Both the position numbers and the translations under genes were made by a program. Under the pieces are notes generated by a model that saw nothing but the letters and a program-made list of their open reading frames with translations, had not been told where the DNA came from and did no database searches. A stretch of 50,991 bases of DNA from Chloroflexia bacterium (GTDB lineage Bacteria > Chloroflexota > Chloroflexia > Thermomicrobiales > CFX8), in assembly GCA_030431755.1 (NCBI GenBank), contig JAUIIK010000021.1, forward strand, positions 1 through 50,991, written 5' to 3'. Shown piece by piece: positions 16,633 to 25,542 of this stretch. How positions within the stretch are numbered: position 1 is the stretch's first letter; each line of letters opens with the position of its first letter.

Positions 16633-17177
16633 CGGTCGCTATCGTCCACTGCCAGGAGATCGTCGCCGTCTGAGAGTGAGAGCAAATCGTCGCCGGCGTC
16701 GCCCGCGCCGTTCTTGCTCACGGCGGCGCTAGCGCTTGCGACCTGTGCGGCCTTGCCGTTTGCCGACCTGGACGCCTGCTGCGGGAAGTAGCGGGTGACG
16801 TCTTCATCCTGAATCTCAATGGGATCGACGACCTGGTCGAGTTTGACCTTTTGTGCCCGACGTGGGGCAGGTTTGTCGCCATCGAGATTTGACGCGTCGG
16901 CGACGGCGCTGTTCACGTCATCGGCGATCGCCTGGGCGTCACTGCGGACGGTCTTTGCCGTCTGGCGCATTTCGGCTTCGAGCTCACTGTAGGTGCCGCG
17001 CACCTCGTTGATCGAATCCTCAAAGTCGCCGGTCAGCTCGCGTGTCGCGCGCCGAAAGTCGCGCAGCATGCGCCCGGCGTCGCCCATGATCTCCGGCAAG
17101 CGTCCAGGACCAAAGATGATCAGCGCGATGACGACGATGACCACCGCTTCCAGGGCGCCGATTCCAAGAAATCCCAT
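16629..17177 (-). CDS. tatA: Sec-independent translocase subunit TatA/TatB
   Basis: 182 residues. A short N-terminal transmembrane helix (about 5-21) leads to the hinge FGPGRLPEI, then an amphipathic helix MGDAGRMLRDFRRATRELTG, the hallmark of TatA/TatB. The 120-residue acidic, Ala/Ser-rich tail makes it longer than most TatA and closer to TatB, but the two cannot be separated by sequence in single-type systems. It assists export of folded proteins through the membrane. No tatC is nearby. The stop overlaps the convergent methyltransferase stop by three bases. GGAG lies ten bases before the ATG. Confidence 0.88.
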   Translation of the reverse strand: MGFLGIGALEAVVIVVIALIIFGPGRLPEIMGDAGRMLRDFRRATRELTGDFEDSINEVRGTYSELEAEMRQTAKTVRSDAQAIADDVNSAVADASNLDGDKPAPRRAQKVKLDQVVDPIEIQDEDVTRYFPQQASRSANGKAAQVASASAAVSKNGAGDAGDDLLSLSDGDDLLAVDDSDR

Positions 17178-17247
17178 GAATACGCATCTCCGGGTGAATA
17201 GTTACAGGTCAAAACGCAGCGCAGATGTCCGGCGTAACCGCGGTCGC

Positions 17248-17256
17248 AGTATATCA
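17248..17256 (-). promoter_or_regulatory. extended -10 promoter of tatA/B
   Basis: The minus strand reads TGATATACT (17256-17248), a TGn-extended -10 box. A -35 is not evident. Predicted start near 17241, giving a leader of about 63 bases. Confidence 0.5.
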
Positions 17257-17375
17257 CCGCGACCGAACGCCTCTGCGGTCTACGATAGACTACGTTCGTC
17301 CACGCGAAAGTGGATGGAGGGGTCGTGATTCGCCGTATTCTCAGGTTGTTCCGAACGCACGAGGAAGAAGCCACC

Positions 17376-17993
17376 GTGGCAGCGCGCATGGTTGTCGGGC
17401 TCGGCAACGTAGGCTCAAAATACACCGGCACGCGGCACAACATCGGTTTCGCCGTGATTGATGAATTGGCGCGTCGCCGCCGTGCTGGCTCCGCGCGCAA
17501 TCGCTTTGATGCGCGCATCCAGGAGGTTGGCGTCGGGGATGAGCGCGTCGTCCTCGCCGCGCCGACGACGATGATGAACAACAGCGGGTATGCCATCGCG
17601 CAACTCGCAAACTGGTACAAGCTGCCGCCTGAGAGCATCCTCGTCGTCTACGACGAGCTTGATCTGCCCTTCGGCAAACTGCGGTTGCGGCCCTCCGGTG
17701 GACCAGGCGGCCACAATGGAGTTCGCTCCGTCATCGACCAGTTAGGCACAAAGGACTTCTGCCGACTCCGCATCGGCATCGGACGCCCGACATCTGGATC
17801 TACCATCAGCTATGTCCTATCACGGTTCTCGGTGGCGCAACGCGAGGTCGTGCCCGAGATCGTACAACTGGCGGCAGATGCTGTGGAGCACTGGCTGGAC
17901 CATGGGCTCGACGCGGCAATGAACGAGTACAACAGGCGCGAGGTGGAGATTCGAGCTGAGAGTCCCGCCGCGACGCCGGGAGCACGGGGGTAG
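17376..17993 (+). CDS. pth: peptidyl-tRNA hydrolase
   Basis: Releases tRNA from peptidyl-tRNA dropped by ribosomes. 205 residues from GTG 17376. MVVGLGNVGSKYTGTRHNIGF contains the catalytic His (TRHN), with LAAPTTMMNNSG (substrate Asn), YDELDLPFGKLRLR (catalytic Asp) and GGHNGVRSVI all intact. GAGGA lies about ten bases before the GTG. The frame is open to GTG codons at 17310 and 17325, which would add up to 22 residues rich in Arg; an N-terminal extension of this type cannot be excluded. The next gene starts at or just after the stop, so pth heads a five-gene unit with fatty-acid and B12 functions. Confidence 0.94.
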   Translation: MAARMVVGLGNVGSKYTGTRHNIGFAVIDELARRRRAGSARNRFDARIQEVGVGDERVVLAAPTTMMNNSGYAIAQLANWYKLPPESILVVYDELDLPFGKLRLRPSGGPGGHNGVRSVIDQLGTKDFCRLRIGIGRPTSGSTISYVLSRFSVAQREVVPEIVQLAADAVEHWLDHGLDAAMNEYNRREVEIRAESPAATPGARG

Positions 17994-17996
17994 TTG

Positions 17997-18851
17997 GTGG
18001 AAATCACGAGAGTCACCGTCGTCGGGGCTGGAACGATGGGGCGCGGCATTACACAGGTACTCGCGCAAGCTGGCATCGTCGTTACGATGACCGACCGGGA
18101 TGACGAGTCAGCCCAGGCCGGCTTGGCGGCGATTGAAGCCTCGCTCAGCCGGGCAGTCTCGCGCGGCCGGATGGACCAGGAGGAAGCGGACCTCGCGTTG
18201 AGCCTGATCGAGGTCGAGGCCGGGTTCAACTCAGTCCGCAGCGCTGACCTGGTGCTTGAGGCCGTCGTTGAGCAGGCGGATGTCAAGCGCGGGATCTTCC
18301 GAACGCTCGACGAGCAAGCGCCTGAGCACGCAGTCCTGGCGTCCAACACGTCGTCGATCTCAATCACATCGCTCGCGGCGGCAACGTCGCGGCCCACGCA
18401 GGTCGTCGGGATGCACTTCTTTAACCCGGTGCCAGTGATGGGGCTGGTAGAGGTTGTGCGCGGTTTCGAGACCTCTGACGGTACGGTCGAATCGACATCC
18501 AGCCTCGCGCGCCGCGCTGGCAAGACGCCCGTCGAGGTGCGTGATTTCCCCGGCTTTGTATCCAATCGCGTGTTGATGCCGATGATCAACGAGGCCATTT
18601 ACTGCCTTATGGAGGGCGTCGCCACCCGTGAGAGCATCGATGAGGTGATGAACCTCGGCATGAATCACCCGATGGGTCCACTGGCGCTGGCGGATCTCAT
18701 CGGACTCGATGTCTGCTTCGACATACTTGAAGTCCTTCAACGCGATCTCGGGGATCCCAAGTACCGTCCATGCCCGCTACTCCGGCAGTATGTTGCCGCC
18801 GGTTGGCTTGGTCGAAAGTCGGGCCGCGGTTTCTACGAGTATGAGAGCTGA
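17997..18851 (+). CDS. 3-hydroxyacyl-CoA dehydrogenase (3-hydroxybutyryl-CoA dehydrogenase type)
   Basis: NAD(P)-dependent oxidation of 3-hydroxyacyl-CoA or the reverse reduction. 284 residues: an N-terminal Rossmann domain with VVGAGTMGRGI near residue 9, the catalytic region SNTSSISI and GMHFFNPVPVMGLVEVV (catalytic His), then the C-terminal dimer domain with FPGFVSNRVLMPMINEA. Length and lack of a hydratase domain fit the short Hbd/PaaH type. GTG 17997 is chosen because a G-run ends six bases upstream; a TTG immediately follows the pth stop at 17994. The next gene is an acyl-CoA dehydrogenase, 15 bases downstream. Confidence 0.93.
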   Translation: MEITRVTVVGAGTMGRGITQVLAQAGIVVTMTDRDDESAQAGLAAIEASLSRAVSRGRMDQEEADLALSLIEVEAGFNSVRSADLVLEAVVEQADVKRGIFRTLDEQAPEHAVLASNTSSISITSLAAATSRPTQVVGMHFFNPVPVMGLVEVVRGFETSDGTVESTSSLARRAGKTPVEVRDFPGFVSNRVLMPMINEAIYCLMEGVATRESIDEVMNLGMNHPMGPLALADLIGLDVCFDILEVLQRDLGDPKYRPCPLLRQYVAAGWLGRKSGRGFYEYES

Positions 18852-18866
18852 CATGGGAGCAACGAC

Positions 18867-20036
18867 ATGTATGAGACACAACTCCCGTTAGATCCCGACC
18901 AGCTCGCAATTCGTGACGCGACCCGCGAGTTTGCGGCGGGCGTCGTTGCGCCTCGTGCAGACGCGCGCGATGCCGCCGAAGAGTTCCCTGCCGAGGAGAT
19001 CGCTGCGGCGGCGGAAGTCGGGCTGCTCGGTATGACAATCCCCGAAGAGCATGGCGGATTTCCGCTCGACGCCGTCTCGGTCGCACTGGCCTACGAGGAG
19101 GTTGCGAGAGCGTCGGCATCTGTCTCGGTGATCCTATCAGTCCACAATACCCTCGTAGCCCAGGCGCTCGCGGAACACGGTACTGCGGAGATCAAAGCGC
19201 AGTATTTGCCGGAGATGGCTGTCGGCAGATGTATTGGAGCGTATGCGCTGACCGAGCCTGAGGCAGGATCGGACGCCGCCTCGATTCGCACCCGTGCAGT
19301 GGCGGTTGATGGCGGCTTCGAGCTGAGCGGCGAGAAGGTCTTCATCAGCTCCGCGGGCCACGCTGGCGTGATCGTTGCATTTGCCGTGACGGACCCGGAA
19401 GCCCGAACGTCAGGGCGGATTACGGCGTTTGTCGTTGACCCGGAGCAGGACGGCGTCGAGATCGGCCCGCCGGAGAAGAAGCTGGGCATCCTGGCCTCGG
19501 AGATCTGCGCGATTCACTTTGACCAATGCCACGTCAGGTATGAAGCTGTCCTGGGCGATGTCGGCGGTGGCTTTGGCATCGCGATGGGGCTTCTGAGCTC
19601 CGGCCGGATCGGCATCGCTGCCCAGGCGGCCGGCATTGCGGCCGCGGCCCTAGACAAGAGCCTCGAGTATTCCGCGAGCCGCAAGCAATTCGGCCAGCCA
19701 ATCGCAGAGTTTCAGGCGATCCAGTGGAAGCTGGCCGATATCGCTACTGCCCTCGATGCCGCGCGCTTGCTGATCTGGAATGCGGCACGTCTCAAGGATG
19801 CAGGAGTGGCCTACGGGCGTGAGGCCTCGCAGGCGAAACTATTCGCCAGCGAGCTCGCGGTCCGTGCCGCCAACGAGGCCGTGCAGATTCACGGCGGCTA
19901 TGGCTATTTGAAGAGCTACGGGGTTGAACGCCTCTATCGCGACGCGAAGATCACAGAGATCTATGAGGGCACATCAGAGATCCAGCGGCTGGTGATCGCC
20001 CGTGGTTTGCTCGCGCAGGAAAGACCGCGGAGGTAG
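18867..20036 (+). CDS. acyl-CoA dehydrogenase
   Basis: FAD flavoenzyme making the alpha-beta double bond in acyl-CoA, passing electrons to an electron-transfer flavoprotein. 389 residues, the normal length. Family signatures are CIGAYALTEPEAGSDA (flavin/substrate loop) and the C-terminal QIHGGYGYLKSYGVERLYRDAK. The catalytic base would be Glu in ITEIYEGTSEIQ, as in short-chain butyryl-CoA dehydrogenases. GGAG sits seven bases before the ATG. Neighbours (3-hydroxyacyl-CoA dehydrogenase, B12 subunit, meaB) suggest short or branched acyl-CoA metabolism. Confidence 0.94.
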   Translation: MYETQLPLDPDQLAIRDATREFAAGVVAPRADARDAAEEFPAEEIAAAAEVGLLGMTIPEEHGGFPLDAVSVALAYEEVARASASVSVILSVHNTLVAQALAEHGTAEIKAQYLPEMAVGRCIGAYALTEPEAGSDAASIRTRAVAVDGGFELSGEKVFISSAGHAGVIVAFAVTDPEARTSGRITAFVVDPEQDGVEIGPPEKKLGILASEICAIHFDQCHVRYEAVLGDVGGGFGIAMGLLSSGRIGIAAQAAGIAAAALDKSLEYSASRKQFGQPIAEFQAIQWKLADIATALDAARLLIWNAARLKDAGVAYGREASQAKLFASELAVRAANEAVQIHGGYGYLKSYGVERLYRDAKITEIYEGTSEIQRLVIARGLLAQERPRR

Positions 20037-20040
20037 CTAG

Positions 20041-20466
20041 ATGTCGCGAGCCGAACGCGCGCCAATTCGAGTGCTGATCGGTAAGCCCGGTCTCGATGGT
20101 CATGATCGCGGGGCACGGGTCATTGCGCGAGCCCTGCGCGACGCCGGCATGGAGGTCATCTATACGGGCCTCTTCCAAACCCCGGCGATGATCGTCCGCG
20201 CCGCCGTTGATGAAGACGTCGATGTCGTCGGACTATCGATCCTCTCAGGCGCGCACCTGACGCTGCTCCCTGAGATTGTCGAGGGCATTGTCGCGGAGGG
20301 GCGCGAGGACGCGCTGATCGTCGCTGGCGGGACGATCCCGCCGGACGACGTGCAACCGCTGCTCGATGCCGGCGTCACCCGCGTCTTCGGGCCAGGCACG
20401 CCCCTGGCGGACATCGTGGAGTACATCCGCGAGCACGCGCCAAGCAGAACGGCTGAGTCAGTTTGA
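20041..20466 (+). CDS. cobalamin-binding subunit of an acyl-CoA mutase
   Basis: 141 residues, only the B12-binding Rossmann-like domain. [13 protein letters not shown] contains the DxHxxG motif, whose His replaces the lower ligand of cobalamin; LSGAHLTL and [10 protein letters not shown] are the following conserved loops (SxL and GG). It matches the C-terminal domain of methylmalonyl-CoA mutase and the small subunits of isobutyryl-CoA or ethylmalonyl-CoA mutases. The catalytic large subunit is not in the window, so the exact reaction is open. A near-perfect GGAGG stands seven bases before the ATG. The stop overlaps the start of meaB, the matching G-protein chaperone. Confidence 0.92.
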   Translation: MSRAERAPIRVLIGKPGLDGHDRGARVIARALRDAGMEVIYTGLFQTPAMIVRAAVDEDVDVVGLSILSGAHLTLLPEIVEGIVAEGREDALIVAGGTIPPDDVQPLLDAGVTRVFGPGTPLADIVEYIREHAPSRTAESV

Positions 20467-21389
20467 GCGAACGCCTGAGCCTACGAGAACGCTTCGAGGC
20501 CGGTGAGCGCGGGGCGCTGGCCCGCGTGCTCAGCTACATCGAAGACCATCCGGATCTCCGTGGCACCTGGATCGCCGATCTCCCGCCAGTCAGCGCCATG
20601 CAGATTGTCGGCGTCACCGGACCGCCGGGCGGCGGCAAGAGCACGCTCGTGAATGCGCTGGTGCAGGTTTACCGGCGTCAGGGCAAGCGTGTAGGCGTTC
20701 TCGCATTTGATCCTTCGAGCCGGCGCACCGGGGGCGCGGCATTGGGCGACCGCATACGCATGAACGAGACCTGGTCCGACGACGGCGTCTTTATTCGGTC
20801 GCTTGCCAACCGGGGGCGTCTTGGCGGGCTGTCAGACGCCGTCTTTGGCTCACTGCGGGCCTTCAATGCCTTCGGGTTGGATCTCACATTGATCGAGACC
20901 GTCGGCGTTGGGCAAGGTGAGATCGACGTGGCAAGCGTCGCGGACGTAACCGTGCTCATCCAGGTGCCGGGCGCGGGCGACACCGTGCAGCTCATCAAGG
21001 CGGGCGTGCTGGAGATCGCCAACATCCTCGTCGTCAACAAGTCCGACCTGCCAGGGGCCGGTGAGCTGCTACGCGATCTCCGCAGCCTCGTGACCCAGGT
21101 CGATCCCTCGCTCGCGCACACGCCGGTCGTGGCGGCAACCGCCACATCGGTTGAAGGCGTGCTGCCGCTCGCTGAGGAGATTGACAAGCTCCTGGCCTGC
21201 TCGCAGCTTGACGCGCGGATGCGCGCCGAAGCCGAGGTCCGGCACTATGTGTTGTCGGAGGTCGAACGGCAGCTTGACGCGCTGTTGCGAGAAGAGTCCG
21301 GCGACGAGCTCGTGGCGCGTATCGAAGCCGGAGCGACGAACGCGTGGCAGGCGCGGGTGCAGCTCATCGGCTCGCTACGGCCCGCCTAG
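20463..21389 (+). CDS. meaB: MeaB/ArgK-family GTPase, chaperone of B12-dependent mutase
   Basis: G3E-family GTPase that gates cofactor loading and protects acyl-CoA mutases. 308 residues from a TTG start overlapping the previous stop (TTGA). Motifs: Walker [10 protein letters not shown] (53-61), [18 protein letters not shown], the switch [11 protein letters not shown] and NKSD for guanine. The DPSS and ALGDRIRM segments are specific for this family rather than for other SIMIBI GTPases. The gene directly follows the cobalamin-binding subunit, the usual pairing. The stop shares CTAG with the convergent tlyA. Confidence 0.95.
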   Translation: MSERLSLRERFEAGERGALARVLSYIEDHPDLRGTWIADLPPVSAMQIVGVTGPPGGGKSTLVNALVQVYRRQGKRVGVLAFDPSSRRTGGAALGDRIRMNETWSDDGVFIRSLANRGRLGGLSDAVFGSLRAFNAFGLDLTLIETVGVGQGEIDVASVADVTVLIQVPGAGDTVQLIKAGVLEIANILVVNKSDLPGAGELLRDLRSLVTQVDPSLAHTPVVAATATSVEGVLPLAEEIDKLLACSQLDARMRAEAEVRHYVLSEVERQLDALLREESGDELVARIEAGATNAWQARVQLIGSLRPA

Positions 21390-22174
21390 CTCCGGAACAC
21401 CTGTGCAATCCAGCGTTCGACCGCATCATCGCTGACGGTCGCCCCTCGGCACAGTAGCGCCAGGAACTCTTCGTTCCCGGCCGGGCCCGTGAGCGGCGAG
21501 CGGATGAGCCCCGCACATCTGAGATCGTGCGTGCTCGCGAACTCGATGACATCGCGGACGACGCGTTCGCGGGTGCGCTCGTCGCGCACAACGCCCTGGC
21601 GGCTCACGGCATCCCGGCCGGCCTCGAACTGCGGCTTTATCAGCGCGATGAAGTTACCCGAGGCCGATAGCGACTCGACCACCGCCGGCAGCACCAAACG
21701 CAGTGAGATGAATGAAACGTCGATGACGATGAGGTCAACAGTCTCCGGAAGCCGCTCTAGGTGGCGGGCGTTGACTCGCTCCATCACGACGACGCGTGGA
21801 TCTTCGCGCAACGTGAAATCAAGTTGTCCATAGCCGACATCGACCGCATACACCTTGCGCGCGCCGAATTGCAGCAGGCAGTCGGTGAAGCCGCCCGTCG
21901 AAGCGCCAATATCAGCGGCGACCAGCCCACTCACGTCAAACTCGAAGGCATCAAGGGCGGCCTGGAGCTTCTCGCCGCCACGGCTGACGAAGCGCGGTTT
22001 TGCGCGTAGCGAGAGCGGCGTGTCGACCGGCAACTGCTCGGCGGGCTTGGTGACGCGGCGGTCGGGCGTCATGACGTCGCCGGCAACGATCAGGACCTTG
22101 GCGCGGCTGCGCGACGGCGCGAGTCCCTGGCGGACGACGAGCTCGTCGGCGCGCATGCGTTCGACGCGGCTCAA
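21386..22174 (-). CDS. tlyA: TlyA-family 2'-O-methyltransferase (rRNA)
   Basis: 262 residues. An N-terminal S4 RNA-binding domain (RADELVVRQGLAPSRSRAK, residues about 8-65) is followed by an FtsJ-like methyltransferase with ADIGASTGGFTDCLL and VIDVSFISL. TlyA methylates 16S and/or 23S rRNA and affects capreomycin susceptibility in mycobacteria; the old name hemolysin is historical. I keep the TTG start at 22174: GGAG stands seven bases upstream and the codon overlaps the ruvC stop by four bases, so translation is probably coupled. ATG 22156 is an alternative without a ribosome site. Confidence 0.92.
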   Translation of the reverse strand: MSRVERMRADELVVRQGLAPSRSRAKVLIVAGDVMTPDRRVTKPAEQLPVDTPLSLRAKPRFVSRGGEKLQAALDAFEFDVSGLVAADIGASTGGFTDCLLQFGARKVYAVDVGYGQLDFTLREDPRVVVMERVNARHLERLPETVDLIVIDVSFISLRLVLPAVVESLSASGNFIALIKPQFEAGRDAVSRQGVVRDERTRERVVRDVIEFASTHDLRCAGLIRSPLTGPAGNEEFLALLCRGATVSDDAVERWIAQVFRS

Positions 22175-22668
22175 TCACTAGCTCCAGCGGTGGCCCGGCG
22201 GAACGCGGCGGTGAACGCGTGGCAGATGGCGGCTGCCAGGGCGTCAGCGGCGTCGTCGGGCTGCGGCAGGTCTGAGAGGCCGAGAATCGTCCGGACCATC
22301 TCCTGGACCTGGCGTTTGTCCGCGCCACCGTGCCCGGCAATCGCGAGCTTGATCTCGGCCGGTTTGTACTCGAACACCGGTAAGTCGGATTTGGCAGCCG
22401 TCAGCATAGCGACGCCGCGTGCCTGGCCGACCGCGAGCGCCGTCGTCGTGTTGCGCGCGAAGAAGAGCTGCTCGATGGCGACGACGTCCGGCTGGAATTC
22501 GGAGATGATTTCCGTGAGCGTGTCGTAGATGATTTCGAGCCGCTTCTGCGGTGGGACTCCCGGTTCGGTCTCGACAGCGCCGTACTCGATCATCTCAAGG
22601 TTATCGTGGCCGGAAATGACACCGTAGCCGAGCAGCGCCGTGCCGGGGTCGATGCCCAACGTGATCAT
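22171..22668 (-). CDS. ruvC: Holliday junction resolvase RuvC
   Basis: Endonuclease that resolves Holliday junctions together with RuvAB. 165 residues, the family norm. The catalytic acidic residues are D7 (ITLGIDPG), E66 (AIEQLFF) and D139/D142 (PDDAADA); HGGADKRQVQ is the conserved loop. ruvA and ruvB are not in the window. The next gene, tlyA, overlaps by four bases. Confidence 0.96.
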   Translation of the reverse strand: MITLGIDPGTALLGYGVISGHDNLEMIEYGAVETEPGVPPQKRLEIIYDTLTEIISEFQPDVVAIEQLFFARNTTTALAVGQARGVAMLTAAKSDLPVFEYKPAEIKLAIAGHGGADKRQVQEMVRTILGLSDLPQPDDAADALAAAICHAFTAAFRRATAGASD

Positions 22669-22766
22669 CGGAGTGATGGAGTCTCTAGAGCCGTGATTTG
22701 AAGATCCTTCGGCGAAATCCTGCGCGATGAATCAGCCGGACATCATGGTTTAGTCAGGCTAACCTA

Positions 22767-22795
22767 TTGAAATCTGCACATAACTGACGTATATT
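22767..22795 (+). promoter_or_regulatory. promoter of the primary sigma factor gene
   Basis: TTGAAA at 22767-22772, a 17-base spacer, TATATT at 22790-22795: 5 of 6 and 5 of 6 matches. The predicted start near 22802 gives a 160-base leader. The gap 22669-22766 also separates the divergent ruvC, for which I see no strong promoter. Confidence 0.8.
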
Positions 22796-22816
22796 AGAGC
22801 AAACTCACGCGACACA

Positions 22817-22920
22817 GGTCACATCTTACGGTACAGACGCCGGCGAGCACACCTCGGCTGGGACTCAGGCTGCTGCTCGTAGGGTGACCCTGCCCGAATA
22901 TGTCGTATGACACGACGGGC
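22817..22920 (+). promoter_or_regulatory. structured 5' leader of sigA with two hairpins
   Basis: Hairpin 1: GGTCAC (22817-22822) with GTGACC (22884-22889), enclosing CGAGCA (22844-22849) with TGCTCG (22874-22879). Hairpin 2: GCCC (22892-22895) and GTCGT (22902-22906) with ACGACGGGC (22912-22920). An in-frame ATG at 22900 lies inside hairpin 2, which argues that it is not the start used. Regulation by this leader is inference from structure. Confidence 0.45.
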
Positions 22921-22962
22921 AATCGATCGATAGAAGTGCTAATAGGGAGGGGCTTCGCATCG

Positions 22963-24174
22963 ATGTCGGTTAGCAATCTACTTGCCAAAGGCAAGCAGCA
23001 GGGCTTTCTACTTTCCGACGAATGTATCGACGAATTTCCGGATATACAGGACCAGATCCAGGCGGTTGATGAATTCTGGTCGAAGCTCCTGGACAACGAG
23101 ATCGAGATTAGGGATTACGCCCCCCTGGCGCGGGCGAGCAGGTTCAGGCAGCAGCTCAGCCAGTCGTCGGCCCTCCCAGCGACGACCTCGACATCGACAA
23201 AGCGCGACGCGGCCGCTGAAGCGATGCGCGTACACCGGCAGGAGCAGCAAGACCCGGCGCTGATGAGCGCCGCCGACTCTGTGCGGCTCTATCTCCAGGA
23301 GATCGGCGAGACCGACCTCTTGACGATGGATGAGGAGCAGTGGCTCGCCCGGCGGATGGAACGTGGGCTGGAGGCTGCTGAGCGCCTCGGCAATGGCGAT
23401 TTCGCGACGCCAGCGGAGAAGCGCGATCTACTGCGCGACCGCAACGATGGCGAAGCCGCACGCCGGCATCTGATTCAGGCAAACCTCCGGCTGGTCGTCA
23501 GTGTTGCCAAGAAGTACATCGGGCGCGGCCTGTCATTCCTGGATCTGATCCAGGAGGGCAACATCGGTCTGATGAAGGCGACCGACAAGTTCGACTACAA
23601 CCGTGGCTTCAAATTCTCGACCTACGCGACGTGGTGGATCCGTCAGGCGATCACCCGCTCGATCTCCGACCAGAGCCGCACGATCCGTCTGCCGGTGCAC
23701 GTCGGCGAGACAATCAATCGCATCAAGAAGACCAGCCACCGGTTGCAGCAGATCTACGAGCGCGAGCCTTCGTATCTGGAGATTGCGCGGGCGATGGATG
23801 TGCCGGAGGAGAAGGTACGGCAGGTGCTTGACGCCTCGCGCCATCCCGTCTCGCTCGAAGCGCCGGTCGGCCCCGAAGGCGATGCCTTCCTCGGCGACTT
23901 CATCGAGGACGAGACGGTTCCTGCGCCTATGGAACTCGCGTCCCACCAGTTGCTCCGCGACCAGATTGGCGATTCCCTCGGACGGCTCGAAGAGCGTGAG
24001 CGCCGGATCGTCATCCTGCGCTTCGGGCTCGAAGATGGTCGCTATCGGACGTTGGAAGAAGTCGGCCAGGAGTTCGGGATCACTCGCGAACGCATCCGGC
24101 AGATTGAGTCGAAGGCGCTCCGCAAGCTCCGCACCCCGCAGCTGAGCGGCCGGTTGCGCGGGTACCTCGACTAG
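22963..24174 (+). CDS. sigA: primary (group 1) sigma factor RpoD/SigA
   Basis: Directs RNA polymerase to housekeeping promoters. 403 residues from ATG 22963, which has GGGAGGGG about ten bases upstream and begins at the family's region 1.1 ([15 protein letters not shown]); the frame is open to 22900. Region 1.2 is [17 protein letters not shown]; region 2 includes [33 protein letters not shown] and [15 protein letters not shown] (-10 recognition and melting); region 4.2 ends [17 protein letters not shown] (-35 recognition). The presence of regions 1.1-1.2 and the RpoD box marks it as primary rather than alternative sigma. dnaG, its frequent neighbour elsewhere, is absent. Confidence 0.95.
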   Translation: MSVSNLLAKGKQQGFLLSDECIDEFPDIQDQIQAVDEFWSKLLDNEIEIRDYAPLARASRFRQQLSQSSALPATTSTSTKRDAAAEAMRVHRQEQQDPALMSAADSVRLYLQEIGETDLLTMDEEQWLARRMERGLEAAERLGNGDFATPAEKRDLLRDRNDGEAARRHLIQANLRLVVSVAKKYIGRGLSFLDLIQEGNIGLMKATDKFDYNRGFKFSTYATWWIRQAITRSISDQSRTIRLPVHVGETINRIKKTSHRLQQIYEREPSYLEIARAMDVPEEKVRQVLDASRHPVSLEAPVGPEGDAFLGDFIEDETVPAPMELASHQLLRDQIGDSLGRLEERERRIVILRFGLEDGRYRTLEEVGQEFGITRERIRQIESKALRKLRTPQLSGRLRGYLD

Positions 24175-24200
24175 GACTTCGCGACAATTCATCGAATGTT

Positions 24201-24229
24201 AAGAGCCGCTGGAATCCGGCGGCTCTTTC
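24201..24229. terminator. terminator between sigA and fabF
   Basis: AAGAGCCGC (24201-24209) pairs perfectly with GCGGCTCTT (24219-24227), loop of nine bases, followed by TC. The stem itself supplies A on one side and T on the other, so it could serve both convergent genes; the T-run is short. Confidence 0.7.
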
Positions 24230-24306
24230 GCATGCGCAGGCGCACACCAGTCGATGCAGCGCTTCGACCGGATCTCGCCGGTGCTGGCGAGCGCTCGGGC
24301 GAAGCG

Positions 24307-25542
24307 TCAGTCGGCGGAGAAGACCAGCACGGCGTTGTGGCCGCCGAAGCCGAATGAGTTGCTCAGGACATGCTTCAGCTCGGCATTGCGTGCGTCATGC
24401 GGCACGTAGTCGAGGTCGCAGTCGGGGTCCGGAAGCTCGTAGTTGATGGTCGGTGGGATAATGCCATCACGCAGGGCAAGCATTGAGAATGCCGCTTCGA
24501 TGGCCGGGGCTGCACCAAGCAGATGGCCAGTTGCGCCCTTGGTTGACGATACCGGCGGGGTCGCGTCATCGAAGGCGGCTTTGATGGCCATCGTCTCGAA
24601 CTTGTCGTTGAGCGGCGTCGAGGTGCCGTGAGCGTTGATGTAGCTCACCTCTGCAGGCGCAATCCCGGCGCGCTTGAGCGCGAGTCGCATCGCACGTGTT
24701 GCGCCTTCACCATTCTCACCGGGCTGGGTGATGTGGTGGGCATCGCCCGCCGAGCCATAGCCGGTCACGAACCCAAGGATCTCCGCGCCGCGTTCTATCG
24801 CGTGCGCTTCCGACTCCAGGACAAGCATCGCGCCGCCCTCGCCGAGGACAAAGCCATCGCGGGCGGCATCGAAGGGACGGCTGGCGTGGGCCGGGTCGTC
24901 GTTGCGCGTCGAAAGGGCGCCTGCTGCCGCAAAACCAGCCACAGAGGCGGGTGTGACCGCTGCTTCGACGCCGCCCGCAACCATCACGTCGGCGTCGCCG
25001 CGGACGATCGTCTCGAAGGCCTCGCCAATCGCGTGGGCTCCGCTGGCGCAGGCACTGACCGTGCCCATGTTTGGTCCGCGGAGGCCAAAGTGGATCGACA
25101 CGTAGCCGCTCGGCATGTCGACGAGGGTCATCGGAATGAAGAATGGACTGACCCGTCTCGGACCGCGCTCCTGGAGGGCGCGAACACCCGCTTCGAAGGT
25201 CCCAACGCCGCCAAGCGCCGTACCGATGAACACGCCCATGCGGTCGGCAGCGCCGCCGCCCACGGTCAAGCGCGCATGTTCGAGCGCCTCGGCGGTGGCA
25301 GCGACCGCGAACTGGATCACCCGGTCGGTCTTGCGCGCTTCCTTGCGGCCGAGGAGCTCAACAGCGTCGAAGCCTGGTGTCTCTCCGGCTATCTGAACCG
25401 GAAAGCCCTCGTCGTCGAAGCTCGCAATGCGCTCGATTCCACCTTCGCCCGCGATGATCCTGCGCCAGCTCTCTTCGCGGGTCGCTGCCAGTGGTGTTAT
25501 CAATCCGATGCCGGTGACGGCGATGCGCGTTTTCTCAGTCAC
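24307..25542 (-). CDS. fabF: beta-ketoacyl-[ACP] synthase II
   Basis: Condenses acyl-ACP with malonyl-ACP in fatty acid elongation. 411 residues. The Cys-His-His triad is C165 (SACASGAHA), H305 (NAHGTSTPLND) and H340 (GATGHLLGA), with the conserved Lys K335. The C-terminal NSFGFGGHNA is complete. GTG start at 25542, overlapping the upstream dehydrogenase gene by eight bases. Other fab genes are not adjacent, although acpS is elsewhere in the window. Confidence 0.95.
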   Translation of the reverse strand: MTEKTRIAVTGIGLITPLAATREESWRRIIAGEGGIERIASFDDEGFPVQIAGETPGFDAVELLGRKEARKTDRVIQFAVAATAEALEHARLTVGGGAADRMGVFIGTALGGVGTFEAGVRALQERGPRRVSPFFIPMTLVDMPSGYVSIHFGLRGPNMGTVSACASGAHAIGEAFETIVRGDADVMVAGGVEAAVTPASVAGFAAAGALSTRNDDPAHASRPFDAARDGFVLGEGGAMLVLESEAHAIERGAEILGFVTGYGSAGDAHHITQPGENGEGATRAMRLALKRAGIAPAEVSYINAHGTSTPLNDKFETMAIKAAFDDATPPVSSTKGATGHLLGAAPAIEAAFSMLALRDGIIPPTINYELPDPDCDLDYVPHDARNAELKHVLSNSFGFGGHNAVLVFSAD

